Positions 1 to 5,089 of a stretch of 7,808 nucleotides of DNA are shown here, in pieces. Origin of the DNA: Erysipelotrichia bacterium (GTDB lineage: Bacteria > Bacillota_I > Bacilli_A > RFN20 > CAG-826); NCBI GenBank assembly GCA_012511695.1, contig JAAZFO010000085.1, forward strand, positions 1 to 7,808, given 5' to 3'. Each line of letters starts with the position of its first letter. The first letter of the stretch is position 1. The translations under genes were made by a program, and so were the position numbers. A model generated the notes under the pieces. The model ran no database searches, was not told the DNA's origin, and saw nothing but the letters and a program-made list of their open reading frames with translations.

Positions 1-24
1 ATGCTCATTATCACGTATAAGAAA

Positions 25-50
25 AGGCCGTGATTTTGAGGTCACGGCCT
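25..50 (-). terminator. Perfect 9-bp hairpin, possible minus-strand terminator
   Basis: The arms AGGCCGTGA (25-33) and TCACGGCCT (42-50) pair perfectly around an 8-base loop. Read on the minus strand the stem is followed by TTTTC and then AT-rich sequence, which resembles a short U tract. On the plus strand it is followed by GTCCACG, which does not. It may be a second terminator behind the DUF3810 gene, or the end of a gene lying to the left of the window. Confidence 0.5.
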
Positions 51-51
51 G

Positions 52-122
52 TCCACGTTCTATTTAATAGTTTTCGGAGGTTAATTCACTTTTTCCACGA
101 TTTTCCACGTTCTATTTAATAG
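52..122. repeat. 19-bp direct repeat pair with tandem TTTTCCACG motifs between
   Basis: The 19-mer TCCACGTTCTATTTAATAG occurs exactly at 52-70 and again at 104-122. Each copy ends in the odd-length palindrome CTATTTAATAG, and around the second copy the palindrome grows to 8-bp arms (GTTCTATT/AATAGAAC). Just before and overlapping the second copy, TTTTCCACG occurs twice at a 10-base step (91-99 and 101-109). The function is unknown. A regulator-binding array or a small duplication are both possible. Confidence 0.6.
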
Positions 123-127
123 AACCG

Positions 128-156
128 AAAAAAGCAGTCAAATGATTGCTTTTTTT
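128..156 (-). terminator. Intrinsic terminator (bidirectional) behind the DUF3810 gene
   Basis: An A-run with AGCAG (128-137) pairs with TTGCT plus a T-run (146-155). There is one G-T wobble and an inner TCA/TGA extension closing a tiny loop. Because A and T runs flank the stem, it can end transcription on either strand. It lies about 30 bases past the stop of the minus-strand DUF3810 gene, which makes it that gene's terminator. Confidence 0.8.
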
Positions 157-184
157 AATCTTTTGTTTTAGCCAAGAAGAAAAG

Positions 185-1306
185 TTAAACCCGGTAATAT
201 TTTTCAAAGAAAAGTTTTTGATACAGTGAAGGAATTAGTTCCTGAGTATTGGGGTCGGTTTCAATTTCAGTACCACCGCCATAAGAATCTGTTCCTTCTT
301 CAATGCCACTTGTTTGTAAATATAAGTCATTGAAGAAATCGCCGATATCTTTAAGCAATTGATGTCCTTGCCAGTAACTATTAACATAGTTTCGGCTGAG
401 ATTAAATATCGGATCAATGGCATGTAAGTTATCTCTTTCTATGGCCGAGATATAAGTCTCACTAACCATCGCTTCTAGTTGATAAAAGTAAGCGACATAG
501 GCGGAATACCTCAGGTGTGGTGAAGCACTGCTTAAACAAACATAAAAAGCCATTTGGTTGGCATCGTCTTCACGCATCACGCCACGGCCATGAGCCACTT
601 CATGCGCCATGGTGAACGGAAGACCAATTTTAGTATTAAGTGTATTAATATTAGCTTCACCAAGAGGTGCAAAAGATACTCCAGTAATTTGGAGTTCACG
701 GAAGACAACCGAAGAAAACATCGTTTTGATGTTGCTCTTATAAGGGTGATAGTAATCATCATCCGCTAAGGTATGCGCTTCATAAACATCTTGTGCTAGA
801 GCATCGAAGTCGACTTCTCCTTTAAGTTCGCCGTCATCTTCAAATTCTAATTGAGCGATAACTGCATTTAAGTCATCAGCATAGTAATTATAAATATCGA
901 CAAATTCGCTACTATCCACAGCCGTTTCATAAAAAGGAAGTGGAATCGGATCACGGCCATAAGATAATTGACATGAAAAGACATATAAAACGACTGGTAT
1001 TAAAACAAACATACCACCTAATAAAAGGTTATTGATTGCCCTAACGCCACGGCCTTTGAATAAATTAACCAAAAATGCGACGAGGAGGAGGAGGACAACA
1101 ACCACAATCAAAGCCACGACAATTTCAGTTAAAGAAATAGGTACATAAGCGCTAATCATAGCGGCATATTGACCATAAGTTCTCACGAAACCTCTAATCA
1201 AAGATTCACTGGCAACTGGATCAGCCTTGAGTGAATTTAAATACCACAAAGCAAAAATCAAAAGGCCAACATAAACGATACGACGAAAAGCTTTAAATAC
1301 TTTCAT
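185..1306 (-). CDS. DUF3810 family membrane protein, putative zinc metallopeptidase
   Basis: Predicted membrane-anchored metallopeptidase-like protein of the DUF3810 family; substrate unknown. Counting from the longest possible start (TTG at 1333, 382 aa), hydrophobic segments lie near residues 18-35, 70-92 and 102-121, followed by a large, probably extracytoplasmic domain. The key motif is HEVAH at 244-248, followed by an acidic, Ala-Asn stretch (REDDANQMAFYVC, 254-266) and RYSAYVAYF. This is the zinc-binding HExxH plus downstream acidic and Asn arrangement expected of the family. I chose the ATG at 1306 because TATAAT at 1319-1314 lies just upstream and no Shine-Dalgarno precedes any candidate start. 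ATG at 1315 and TTG at 1333 are alternatives. It is followed by a terminator and stands alone. Family assignment is firm; peptidase activity is inferred. Confidence 0.85.
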   Translation of the reverse strand: MKVFKAFRRIVYVGLLIFALWYLNSLKADPVASESLIRGFVRTYGQYAAMISAYVPISLTEIVVALIVVVVLLLLVAFLVNLFKGRGVRAINNLLLGGMFVLIPVVLYVFSCQLSYGRDPIPLPFYETAVDSSEFVDIYNYYADDLNAVIAQLEFEDDGELKGEVDFDALAQDVYEAHTLADDDYYHPYKSNIKTMFSSVVFRELQITGVSFAPLGEANINTLNTKIGLPFTMAHEVAHGRGVMREDDANQMAFYVCLSSASPHLRYSAYVAYFYQLEAMVSETYISAIERDNLHAIDPIFNLSRNYVNSYWQGHQLLKDIGDFFNDLYLQTSGIEEGTDSYGGGTEIETDPNTQELIPSLYQKLFFEKYYRV

Positions 1307-1313
1307 AGTATTC

Positions 1314-1342
1314 ATTATAAAGAAGACGATCAAAAAGTTAAA
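1314..1342 (-). promoter_or_regulatory. Possible promoter of the DUF3810 gene (leaderless mRNA)
   Basis: A perfect -10 hexamer TATAAT (1319-1314) is preceded, after 17 bases, by a weak -35 TTTAAC (1342-1337). The expected start of transcription, about 1307, falls next to the ATG at 1306, which would give a leaderless message. This fits the absence of a ribosome-binding site but is not proven. Confidence 0.4.
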
Positions 1343-1379
1343 TACATTTTAGTTTTTTTATTAAAAATGTTTGACAAAT

Positions 1380-1438
1380 AAAAAATACAGTCTACGGGCG
1401 ATGCCGGTGTGCCCGCGAAGTTCAACGTAACGCATTAA
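1380..1438. other. GC-rich islet of unknown nature
   Basis: About 50 bases (1388-1435) are clearly richer in G and C than the surrounding AT-rich spacer. CGGGC (1395-1399) pairs with GCCCG (1411-1415) around an 11-base loop, and on the minus strand a T-rich stretch follows, so this could serve as a second terminator for the PAP2 gene. Short open frames exist on both strands: 24 codons on minus from 1435, and 18 codons without a start on plus. I recognise neither peptide. It could be debris of a lost gene. Confidence 0.3.
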
Positions 1439-1473
1439 TAAAAATAATCTTGAAATAGTTCGCTTGCTATTCC
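1437..1473 (-). terminator. Probable terminator of the PAP2 gene
   Basis: On the minus strand GGAATAG (1473-1467) pairs with CTATTTC (1458-1452) with one G-T wobble and an 8-base loop. After five bases a T-rich run (ATTATTTTTATT) follows. It lies about 20 bases past the PAP2 stop codon. The gap before the T-run makes it imperfect. Confidence 0.4.
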
Positions 1474-1494
1474 ACGGATTGTAAAATGGAGGCG

Positions 1495-2196
1495 CTATTT
1501 GTTTTGATATGTACTCAAGCCCACTTTAATCGCCAAATAAAACGATAATAAAGTAGCGCTTAAAAGTATGCCTCCGATGATATCAGTTAACCAGTGGACG
1601 CCTGATATGGCGCGCGCAACCACGAAAAAAGCGGTGAGAACACCACAGATAACTATTAAAGCGAGCCTAAGTTTCTTTTCTTTGATATAAATAATGATTT
1701 GATCAATTGCGGACACTAGTAAGACAATTGCCAAAAGCGTTGTCGAAGATGGATATGAAGCTTTAAGGTAATTAATGCCATCAACTTCAATAAGAATTGG
1801 ACGATAATTAACTATAGCCAGTTCAAAGAAAAGATAAGCAGCTAAGGTTAGGACATATAAACAGCCTAATGCGAGGATATTACTATCAACCTTAAATATT
1901 TTTTTTCTCTTAACTAATTGTTTTATACCGATGACTAAAAATAAAACGCCGATTGGAATAGTGATCAAGCTGCCCCAATCAGTGAGCACGTATAAAAACA
2001 TATGTCGCCCTGTCAAATCGTGGAACCAACGATTAATCTTGGCAAACCCAACACTAGAAGCGAGATGAGTATGCGGATCGTTTGGCCCAATGGCTTGAAC
2101 ATCAATAACATTAAGGAGCAAAGTAAAGACAACAAAAACAGCTAGTAATCCAACGCTTGTTATTAATATTTTGTTTTTCTTAATAAACTCTCTCAC
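1495..2196 (-). CDS. PAP2 family membrane protein (phosphatidic acid phosphatase-like)
   Basis: Integral membrane protein of the type 2 phosphatidic acid phosphatase superfamily, 233 aa with six hydrophobic segments (about 10-31, 67-90, 106-128, 152-170, 176-198, 206-226). Members remove phosphate from lipid phosphates or isoprenoid diphosphates at the membrane. The C3 motif is intact: R195, H201 and D205 in ARAISGVHWLTD. The C1 motif is reduced to NYRP (R132, P133) with no leading Lys. The C2 motif, normally PSGH, reads YPSST (148-152), so the usual acid His is missing. I recall similar PSST-type members in Firmicutes, so this may be a subfamily trait and not decay. The GTG start at 2196 is supported by AGAGG six bases upstream. 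The gene lies alone behind the tRNA terminator. The substrate is unknown. Confidence 0.85.
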   Translation of the reverse strand: MREFIKKNKILITSVGLLAVFVVFTLLLNVIDVQAIGPNDPHTHLASSVGFAKINRWFHDLTGRHMFLYVLTDWGSLITIPIGVLFLVIGIKQLVKRKKIFKVDSNILALGCLYVLTLAAYLFFELAIVNYRPILIEVDGINYLKASYPSSTTLLAIVLLVSAIDQIIIYIKEKKLRLALIVICGVLTAFFVVARAISGVHWLTDIIGGILLSATLLSFYLAIKVGLSTYQNK

Positions 2197-2284
2197 CTAA
2201 AACCTCTAGATGCTGGTTAAGCAACACAATATTAATCATACAATTAACCGACAAAATATGCCCATTAAATTAACAAAAAAAATG

Positions 2285-2300
2285 TATTGATATATCAATA
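2285..2300. promoter_or_regulatory. 16-bp perfect palindrome, possible operator upstream of the PAP2 gene
   Basis: TATTGATA followed directly by TATCAATA forms a perfect inverted repeat with no loop, about 90 bases upstream of the PAP2 start. With no spacer it cannot form a good RNA hairpin, so a DNA-binding site is the more natural reading. No convincing -35/-10 pair was found nearby. Confidence 0.35.
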
Positions 2301-2372
2301 ACAAAAATATAACATCGCGACATTGGTCTGAAATTAATCTAATCATTTCTACTCTATGCGTCTTTAAATTAA

Positions 2373-2404
2373 TAAAAAGCACACCTTGCTTGAACAAAGT
2401 GTGC
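2373..2404 (-). terminator. Intrinsic terminator of the rpsU-tRNA-fMet transcript
   Basis: On the minus strand GCACAC (2404-2399) pairs with GTGTGC (2384-2379). After one mismatch a further TTG/CAA pairing closes a six-base loop. The stem is followed by TTTTTATTAATTT. It starts 11 bases past the CCA end of the tRNA. Confidence 0.85.
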
Positions 2405-2414
2405 GTATTTTATT

Positions 2415-2490
2415 TGGTTGCGGAGGGTGGATTTGAACACACCGACTTCCAGGTTATGGGCCTGACGAGCTACCACTGCTCTACTCCGCG
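2415..2490 (-). tRNA. Initiator tRNA-Met (CAT anticodon), structurally unusual
   Basis: A cloverleaf folds from C1 at 2490 to an encoded CCA at 2417-2415. The acceptor CGCGGAG pairs with CTCCGCA, leaving a C1-A72 mismatch, and the D-stem has A11-T24. Both are marks of bacterial initiator tRNA. The anticodon CAT is at 2458-2456. Oddities visible directly: position 33 is C (loop CCCATAA) where T is almost universal; the anticodon stem has A29-T41 in place of the first of the three G-C pairs; and the T-stem GGTG-T-G against CCACC contains one bulged T (2439). The gene sits 47 bases behind rpsU with a hairpin between, and its own terminator follows, so it is probably processed from the rpsU transcript. 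It may be functional with lineage-specific changes, or a degenerate second copy. Confidence 0.9.
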
Positions 2491-2495
2491 ATGTG

Positions 2496-2519
2496 CGCCG
2501 AAGGATAAAATATTCGGCG
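2496..2519 (-). other. Hairpin between rpsU and tRNA-fMet
   Basis: CGCCGAA (2496-2502) and TTCGGCG (2513-2519) form a perfect 7-bp stem with a 10-base loop. On the minus strand no T-run follows; five bases later the tRNA begins. It is therefore more likely a processing or stabilising structure, or a leaky attenuator, than a full terminator. Confidence 0.5.
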
Positions 2520-2537
2520 AATTTATTTTTAGTTTAG

Positions 2538-2714
2538 TTATCTGCGATTTTTACGACGAGCGTTTTCACTTTTTACTTTTCTTTTAAGAGATTTCTTGAG
2601 GAAGTATTCTCTCCTGCGAGCTTCTTGGATAGTTCCAGCTTTATTGACTTGTCTTTTGAATCTACGAAGAGCGTCATCTAAGGTTTCGTTATCACGAACT
2701 GAAGTCTTTGGCAT
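2538..2714 (-). CDS. rpsU: 30S ribosomal protein S21
   Basis: Small basic protein of the 30S subunit, located near the mRNA exit side and needed for efficient initiation. The 58-aa product starts [19 protein letters not shown] and ends in a highly basic tail ([15 protein letters not shown]), matching S21 in length and sequence. A longer reading from GTG at 2723 exists, but that GTG lies inside the Shine-Dalgarno AAGGGGGTG (2729-2721), which is correctly spaced from the ATG at 2714, so the ATG is the start. The next gene is an initiator tRNA, placing two initiation components on one probable transcript. A possible promoter lies in the gap behind deoC. Confidence 0.97.
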   Translation of the reverse strand: MPKTSVRDNETLDDALRRFKRQVNKAGTIQEARRREYFLKKSLKRKVKSENARRKNRR

Positions 2715-2749
2715 GTTTTTCACCCCCTTGAAGTTTAAGCAGCGCTATT

Positions 2750-2780
2750 ATTATTTCAAATTACACTTGCAAATGCAAGT
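2750..2780 (-). promoter_or_regulatory. Possible rpsU promoter overlapping a 16-base palindrome
   Basis: TTGCAT (2778-2773), a 17-base spacer and AATAAT (2755-2750) form a moderate promoter for rpsU, with transcription starting near 2743. The -35 lies inside the inverted repeat ACTTGCA-AA-TGCAAGT (2765-2780), which starts just four bases past the deoC stop. The palindrome could be an operator over the rpsU promoter or a weak deoC terminator hairpin; only a poor T-run follows it. Confidence 0.4.
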
Positions 2781-2784
2781 CCTT

Positions 2785-3423
2785 TTAAATAATTTTGGTT
2801 CCACTTGAAGTACCGATACGATTAGCACCAGCGGCCACCATTTTGCGTAAATCTTCACCAGTGCGAATGCCCCCACTAGCCTTAACGCCCATCGTCTCAC
2901 CAACAGTTTGACGCATCAGTTTAACGACTGCAACGCTCGCTCCTGCTGTGGAGAAACCAGTACTAGTTTTTACAAAGTCTGCTCCACCATTTTTAGCGGC
3001 GTGGCATCCCCTAACAATTTCATCATCGGTGAGCAAACAAGTTTCTAAAATTACTTTTAAAACTATTTCACGACCAACGGCTTTTTTAATTTCCCGGACT
3101 TCTTTTTCAACATAAGTATCATTTCCAGCTTTAAGTAAACCGATATTAATGACCATATCAATCTCATCAGCCCCTTCTTTAACAGCTAAAATTGCTTCTT
3201 CCACTTTGGTTTTCGTCAAGTTCATCCCTAATGGAAAACCGATAACGGTACACACTTTAACATCACTGCCTTTTAAAGAGCTGCTCGCTAATGGCACATA
3301 GGCTGGATTAACACAAACCGCCATAAAATCAAATTGTTTTGCTTCTTTGCAAAGTTTAATTATTTGCTCAGGCGTAGCATCTGGCTTTAAAATCGTCTGA
3401 TCGATTAATTTATTTAATTTCAT
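2785..3423 (-). CDS. deoC: Deoxyribose-phosphate aldolase
   Basis: Class I aldolase that splits 2-deoxy-D-ribose 5-phosphate into glyceraldehyde 3-phosphate and acetaldehyde, feeding deoxynucleosides into glycolysis; cytosolic TIM barrel. The 212-aa length is normal. The Schiff-base lysine is K152 in GADFVKTSTGF, the second catalytic lysine is K181 in GVKASGGIRT, and the conserved acid is D89 in DEIDMVINIG. The N-terminal IDQTILKPDAT is the family's usual HTxLKP region with Q in place of H. The ATG at 3423 has no clear Shine-Dalgarno. A good-looking TTGTGA-17-TATATT pair (3453-3425) ends one base before the ATG, too close for an ordinary leader, so expression may start elsewhere or come from rpmF read-through. 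No other deoxynucleoside catabolic gene lies nearby; its place between rpmF and rpsU is a chromosomal neighbourhood effect. Confidence 0.97.
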   Translation of the reverse strand: MKLNKLIDQTILKPDATPEQIIKLCKEAKQFDFMAVCVNPAYVPLASSSLKGSDVKVCTVIGFPLGMNLTKTKVEEAILAVKEGADEIDMVINIGLLKAGNDTYVEKEVREIKKAVGREIVLKVILETCLLTDDEIVRGCHAAKNGGADFVKTSTGFSTAGASVAVVKLMRQTVGETMGVKASGGIRTGEDLRKMVAAGANRIGTSSGTKII

Positions 3424-3450
3424 AAATATAAGTTCTTTATTATCGTATCA

Positions 3451-3478
3451 CAAAAAGAAAAAGTCCTATTAAAGGACT
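3451..3478 (-). terminator. Intrinsic terminator behind rpmF
   Basis: On the minus strand AGTCCT (3478-3473) pairs with AGGACT (3467-3462) around a five-base loop, followed by TTTTTCTTTTTG. It lies 20 bases past the rpmF stop codon and just upstream of deoC. Confidence 0.85.
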
Positions 3479-3497
3479 CATCTCAATACGTGAAAAA

Positions 3498-3722
3498 TTA
3501 TCTCGCTTTCTTTTTGGAAGTTTTCTTTGGTTGTTCTTTAATGACTTTACCATTTAGGAAAACGGCCTTGCCACCATAATAACCACACTTTGGACAAACA
3601 TGGTGGGCTTTTTTCATCTCACCACAATGTGAACAGGTGACTAAGCCAGTCACAGTTAATTTGAAATGTGTTCTTCTTAATCTTTTTCTAGTTTTACTAG
3701 TTCTTCTTTGCGGAACGGCCAT
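3498..3722 (-). CDS. rpmF: 50S ribosomal protein L32
   Basis: Small zinc-ribbon protein of the large ribosomal subunit. The 74-aa product begins [19 protein letters not shown], typical of L32, and holds a complete four-cysteine zinc site: C30 and C33 (CSHC), C43 and C46 (CPKC). This is the cysteine-containing form, not the zinc-free paralogue some Firmicutes carry. The C-terminus is a lysine-rich tail and slightly long for the family. The ATG at 3722 is fixed by AAGGAGGATG directly upstream. It has its own near-consensus promoter and a strong terminator, so it appears to be transcribed alone, about 90 bases behind mtaB. In many bacteria rpmF is next to plsX and DUF177; here it is not. Confidence 0.97.
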   Translation of the reverse strand: MAVPQRRTSKTRKRLRRTHFKLTVTGLVTCSHCGEMKKAHHVCPKCGYYGGKAVFLNGKVIKEQPKKTSKKKAR

Positions 3723-3749
3723 TGGACATCCTCCTTCGCAACGTGTTTT

Positions 3750-3778
3750 ATTTTATTAATAAACCACCTCTTTGTCAA
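3750..3778 (-). promoter_or_regulatory. Strong promoter of rpmF
   Basis: A perfect -35 TTGACA (3778-3773), a 17-base spacer and -10 TAAAAT (3755-3750), five of six to consensus. Transcription would start near 3743, giving a leader of about 20 bases that contains the AAGGAGG ribosome site. This is the best sigma-A type promoter in the window. Confidence 0.85.
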
Positions 3779-3811
3779 CAGGGTTTAAGACATTTTCTAA
3801 ATTATTGCAAT

Positions 3812-5089
3812 TTAATTCGATACTATCATATCTTTTTGTAATATAACACTGATAAACTGTCCGACCTTGGATTCCTTATTAGGAATCTTCACTTCTAAAT
3901 AGTTGGAAGTGTGGCCGATATTATAGCTTTCTTTAATATTATATCTCTCCACTAAAACAGAAACCGTTTGATCTTTAAAGCGTTTTGCGTAGTTCGCGTA
4001 GAGATTTTTCGATAATTGAATTAAACGTTTTGATCGCTCTTTTTTGACTGCAGCAGTTATTTGTCCCTCCATCGTCGCCGCGACAGTCCCAGGGCGGATA
4101 GAATAAGAAAACACATGGAGCAAATCAAAACATTCTGCACATAGCTTGTAAGTATCTAAGAAGTCCGCTTCGCTTTCTTGAGGAAAACCGACCATCACAT
4201 CACTAGAAATCATCACGTCAGGGACTTGCGCTTTGATTTCTTTAATCCGCTTTATAAAAGCTTCTCGACTATACTTACGGTTCATCAATTTCAAGATATG
4301 ATTGGAACCGCTCTGTAATGGAGTGTGTAAATGTTTAGCAAGATTTGGTTTCTCGTTTAAAAGTCTGATGAGGTGGTCATCGATTTCGCTTCCCTCAATC
4401 GAAGAAATCCTTAACCTTTTTAGATGAGGTAAGGCCGTTAATTGTTCAACTAATGAAGAGAAAGACTCGTTTTTTAAGTCTTGGCCATACCCACCGATAT
4501 GAATTCCTGTTAAGACTATTTCTTGATAACCTTGAGCGATGAGATGCTCGGCCTCTTTAATTACATTAGCCGTTTCTCTTGAGCGCATTTTGCCACGTCG
4601 ATAAGGAATGATACAGTACGTGCAAAAATTATCACACCCGTCTTGAATTTTTAAATAGGCTCTGACATTTTCACTACTAGAAATAATGCCGAGCTCTTCA
4701 TAAGTAAAATTGCGCGGATTGTTGTCGATCACACTGTCTTGAGGTTTGCGATCAACGAGTGCTTTTTTAATCAAACCAACGATTTCGCGACGACGGGAGG
4801 TGCCGATAACGATTGCCGGTTTAATTTCTTTTTTTATAAATTGATGGTGCTCCTGAGCATAACACCCCATCACCGCGACGACCGCCTCAGGATAATTTTT
4901 TTGCATTCTGCGGATAAGTTGCCGACTTTTTCGGTCCGCCACTACTGTGACAGAACAAGTATTAACAATAATGACATCGGGATTCTCATTATCTTCAACA
5001 AAGCCCTCCTGTTGTAATAACGAGGCAATAGCATTTAATTCATAGGCATTAACTTTACATCCGATATTAAGCGTTTTATATTTTTTCAT
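3812..5089 (-). CDS. mtaB: tRNA (t6A37-C2)-methylthiotransferase MtaB
   Basis: Radical-SAM enzyme that adds a methylthio group to t6A at position 37 of tRNAs reading ANN codons, giving ms2t6A; cytosolic. The 425-aa chain shows the UPF0004 N-terminal domain with its three cluster cysteines C11, C45 and C76. The radical SAM domain follows, with C152, C156 and C159 in GCDNFCTYC and the typical IIPYRRGKMRSR and LTGIHIGGYG motifs. A TRAM-type RNA-binding tail covers roughly 360-425. GCKVNAYE and the lack of an asparagine-rich MiaB pattern favour MtaB over MiaB or RimO. The ATG at 5089 overlaps the TGA of the upstream 260-aa gene by four bases (ATGA) and lacks a Shine-Dalgarno, so translation is probably coupled. 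Usually rsmE precedes it; here only a remnant of rsmE is left upstream. Confidence 0.95.
   Translation of the reverse strand: MKKYKTLNIGCKVNAYELNAIASLLQQEGFVEDNENPDVIIVNTCSVTVVADRKSRQLIRRMQKNYPEAVVAVMGCYAQEHHQFIKKEIKPAIVIGTSRRREIVGLIKKALVDRKPQDSVIDNNPRNFTYEELGIISSSENVRAYLKIQDGCDNFCTYCIIPYRRGKMRSRETANVIKEAEHLIAQGYQEIVLTGIHIGGYGQDLKNESFSSLVEQLTALPHLKRLRISSIEGSEIDDHLIRLLNEKPNLAKHLHTPLQSGSNHILKLMNRKYSREAFIKRIKEIKAQVPDVMISSDVMVGFPQESEADFLDTYKLCAECFDLLHVFSYSIRPGTVAATMEGQITAAVKKERSKRLIQLSKNLYANYAKRFKDQTVSVLVERYNIKESYNIGHTSNYLEVKIPNKESKVGQFISVILQKDMIVSN

Noticed and set aside
1..33. Plus-strand frame MLIITYKKRP at the left edge
   Set aside because: Ten codons ending inside the hairpin, without upstream context; it could be the end of a gene to the left but cannot be supported.
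554..769. 71-codon open frame on the plus strand
   Set aside because: It lies wholly inside the DUF3810 coding region, antisense, with no ribosome site and no recognisable protein features.
1078..1100. GAGGAGGAGGAGG run on the plus strand looking like repeated Shine-Dalgarno sites
   Set aside because: It is the complement of leucine codons in the second membrane helix of the DUF3810 protein; no plus-strand gene follows.
1361..1435. 24-codon minus-strand frame beginning MRYVELRGHTGIARRL
   Set aside because: No Shine-Dalgarno, no neighbour coupling and no family match I can name. Kept only as part of the GC-rich islet observation.
2390..2587. 65-codon plus-strand frame over the tRNA-fMet gene
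   Set aside because: It is the complement of the initiator tRNA and the end of rpsU; no independent support.
3425..3453. TTGTGA-17-TATATT as a deoC promoter
   Set aside because: The hexamers fit well, but the predicted transcription start falls inside the coding region past the ATG, and no later in-frame start makes sense.
4739..5017. 92-codon open frame on the plus strand
   Set aside because: It is antisense to the conserved N-terminal domain of mtaB, a shadow of that gene's codon pattern.
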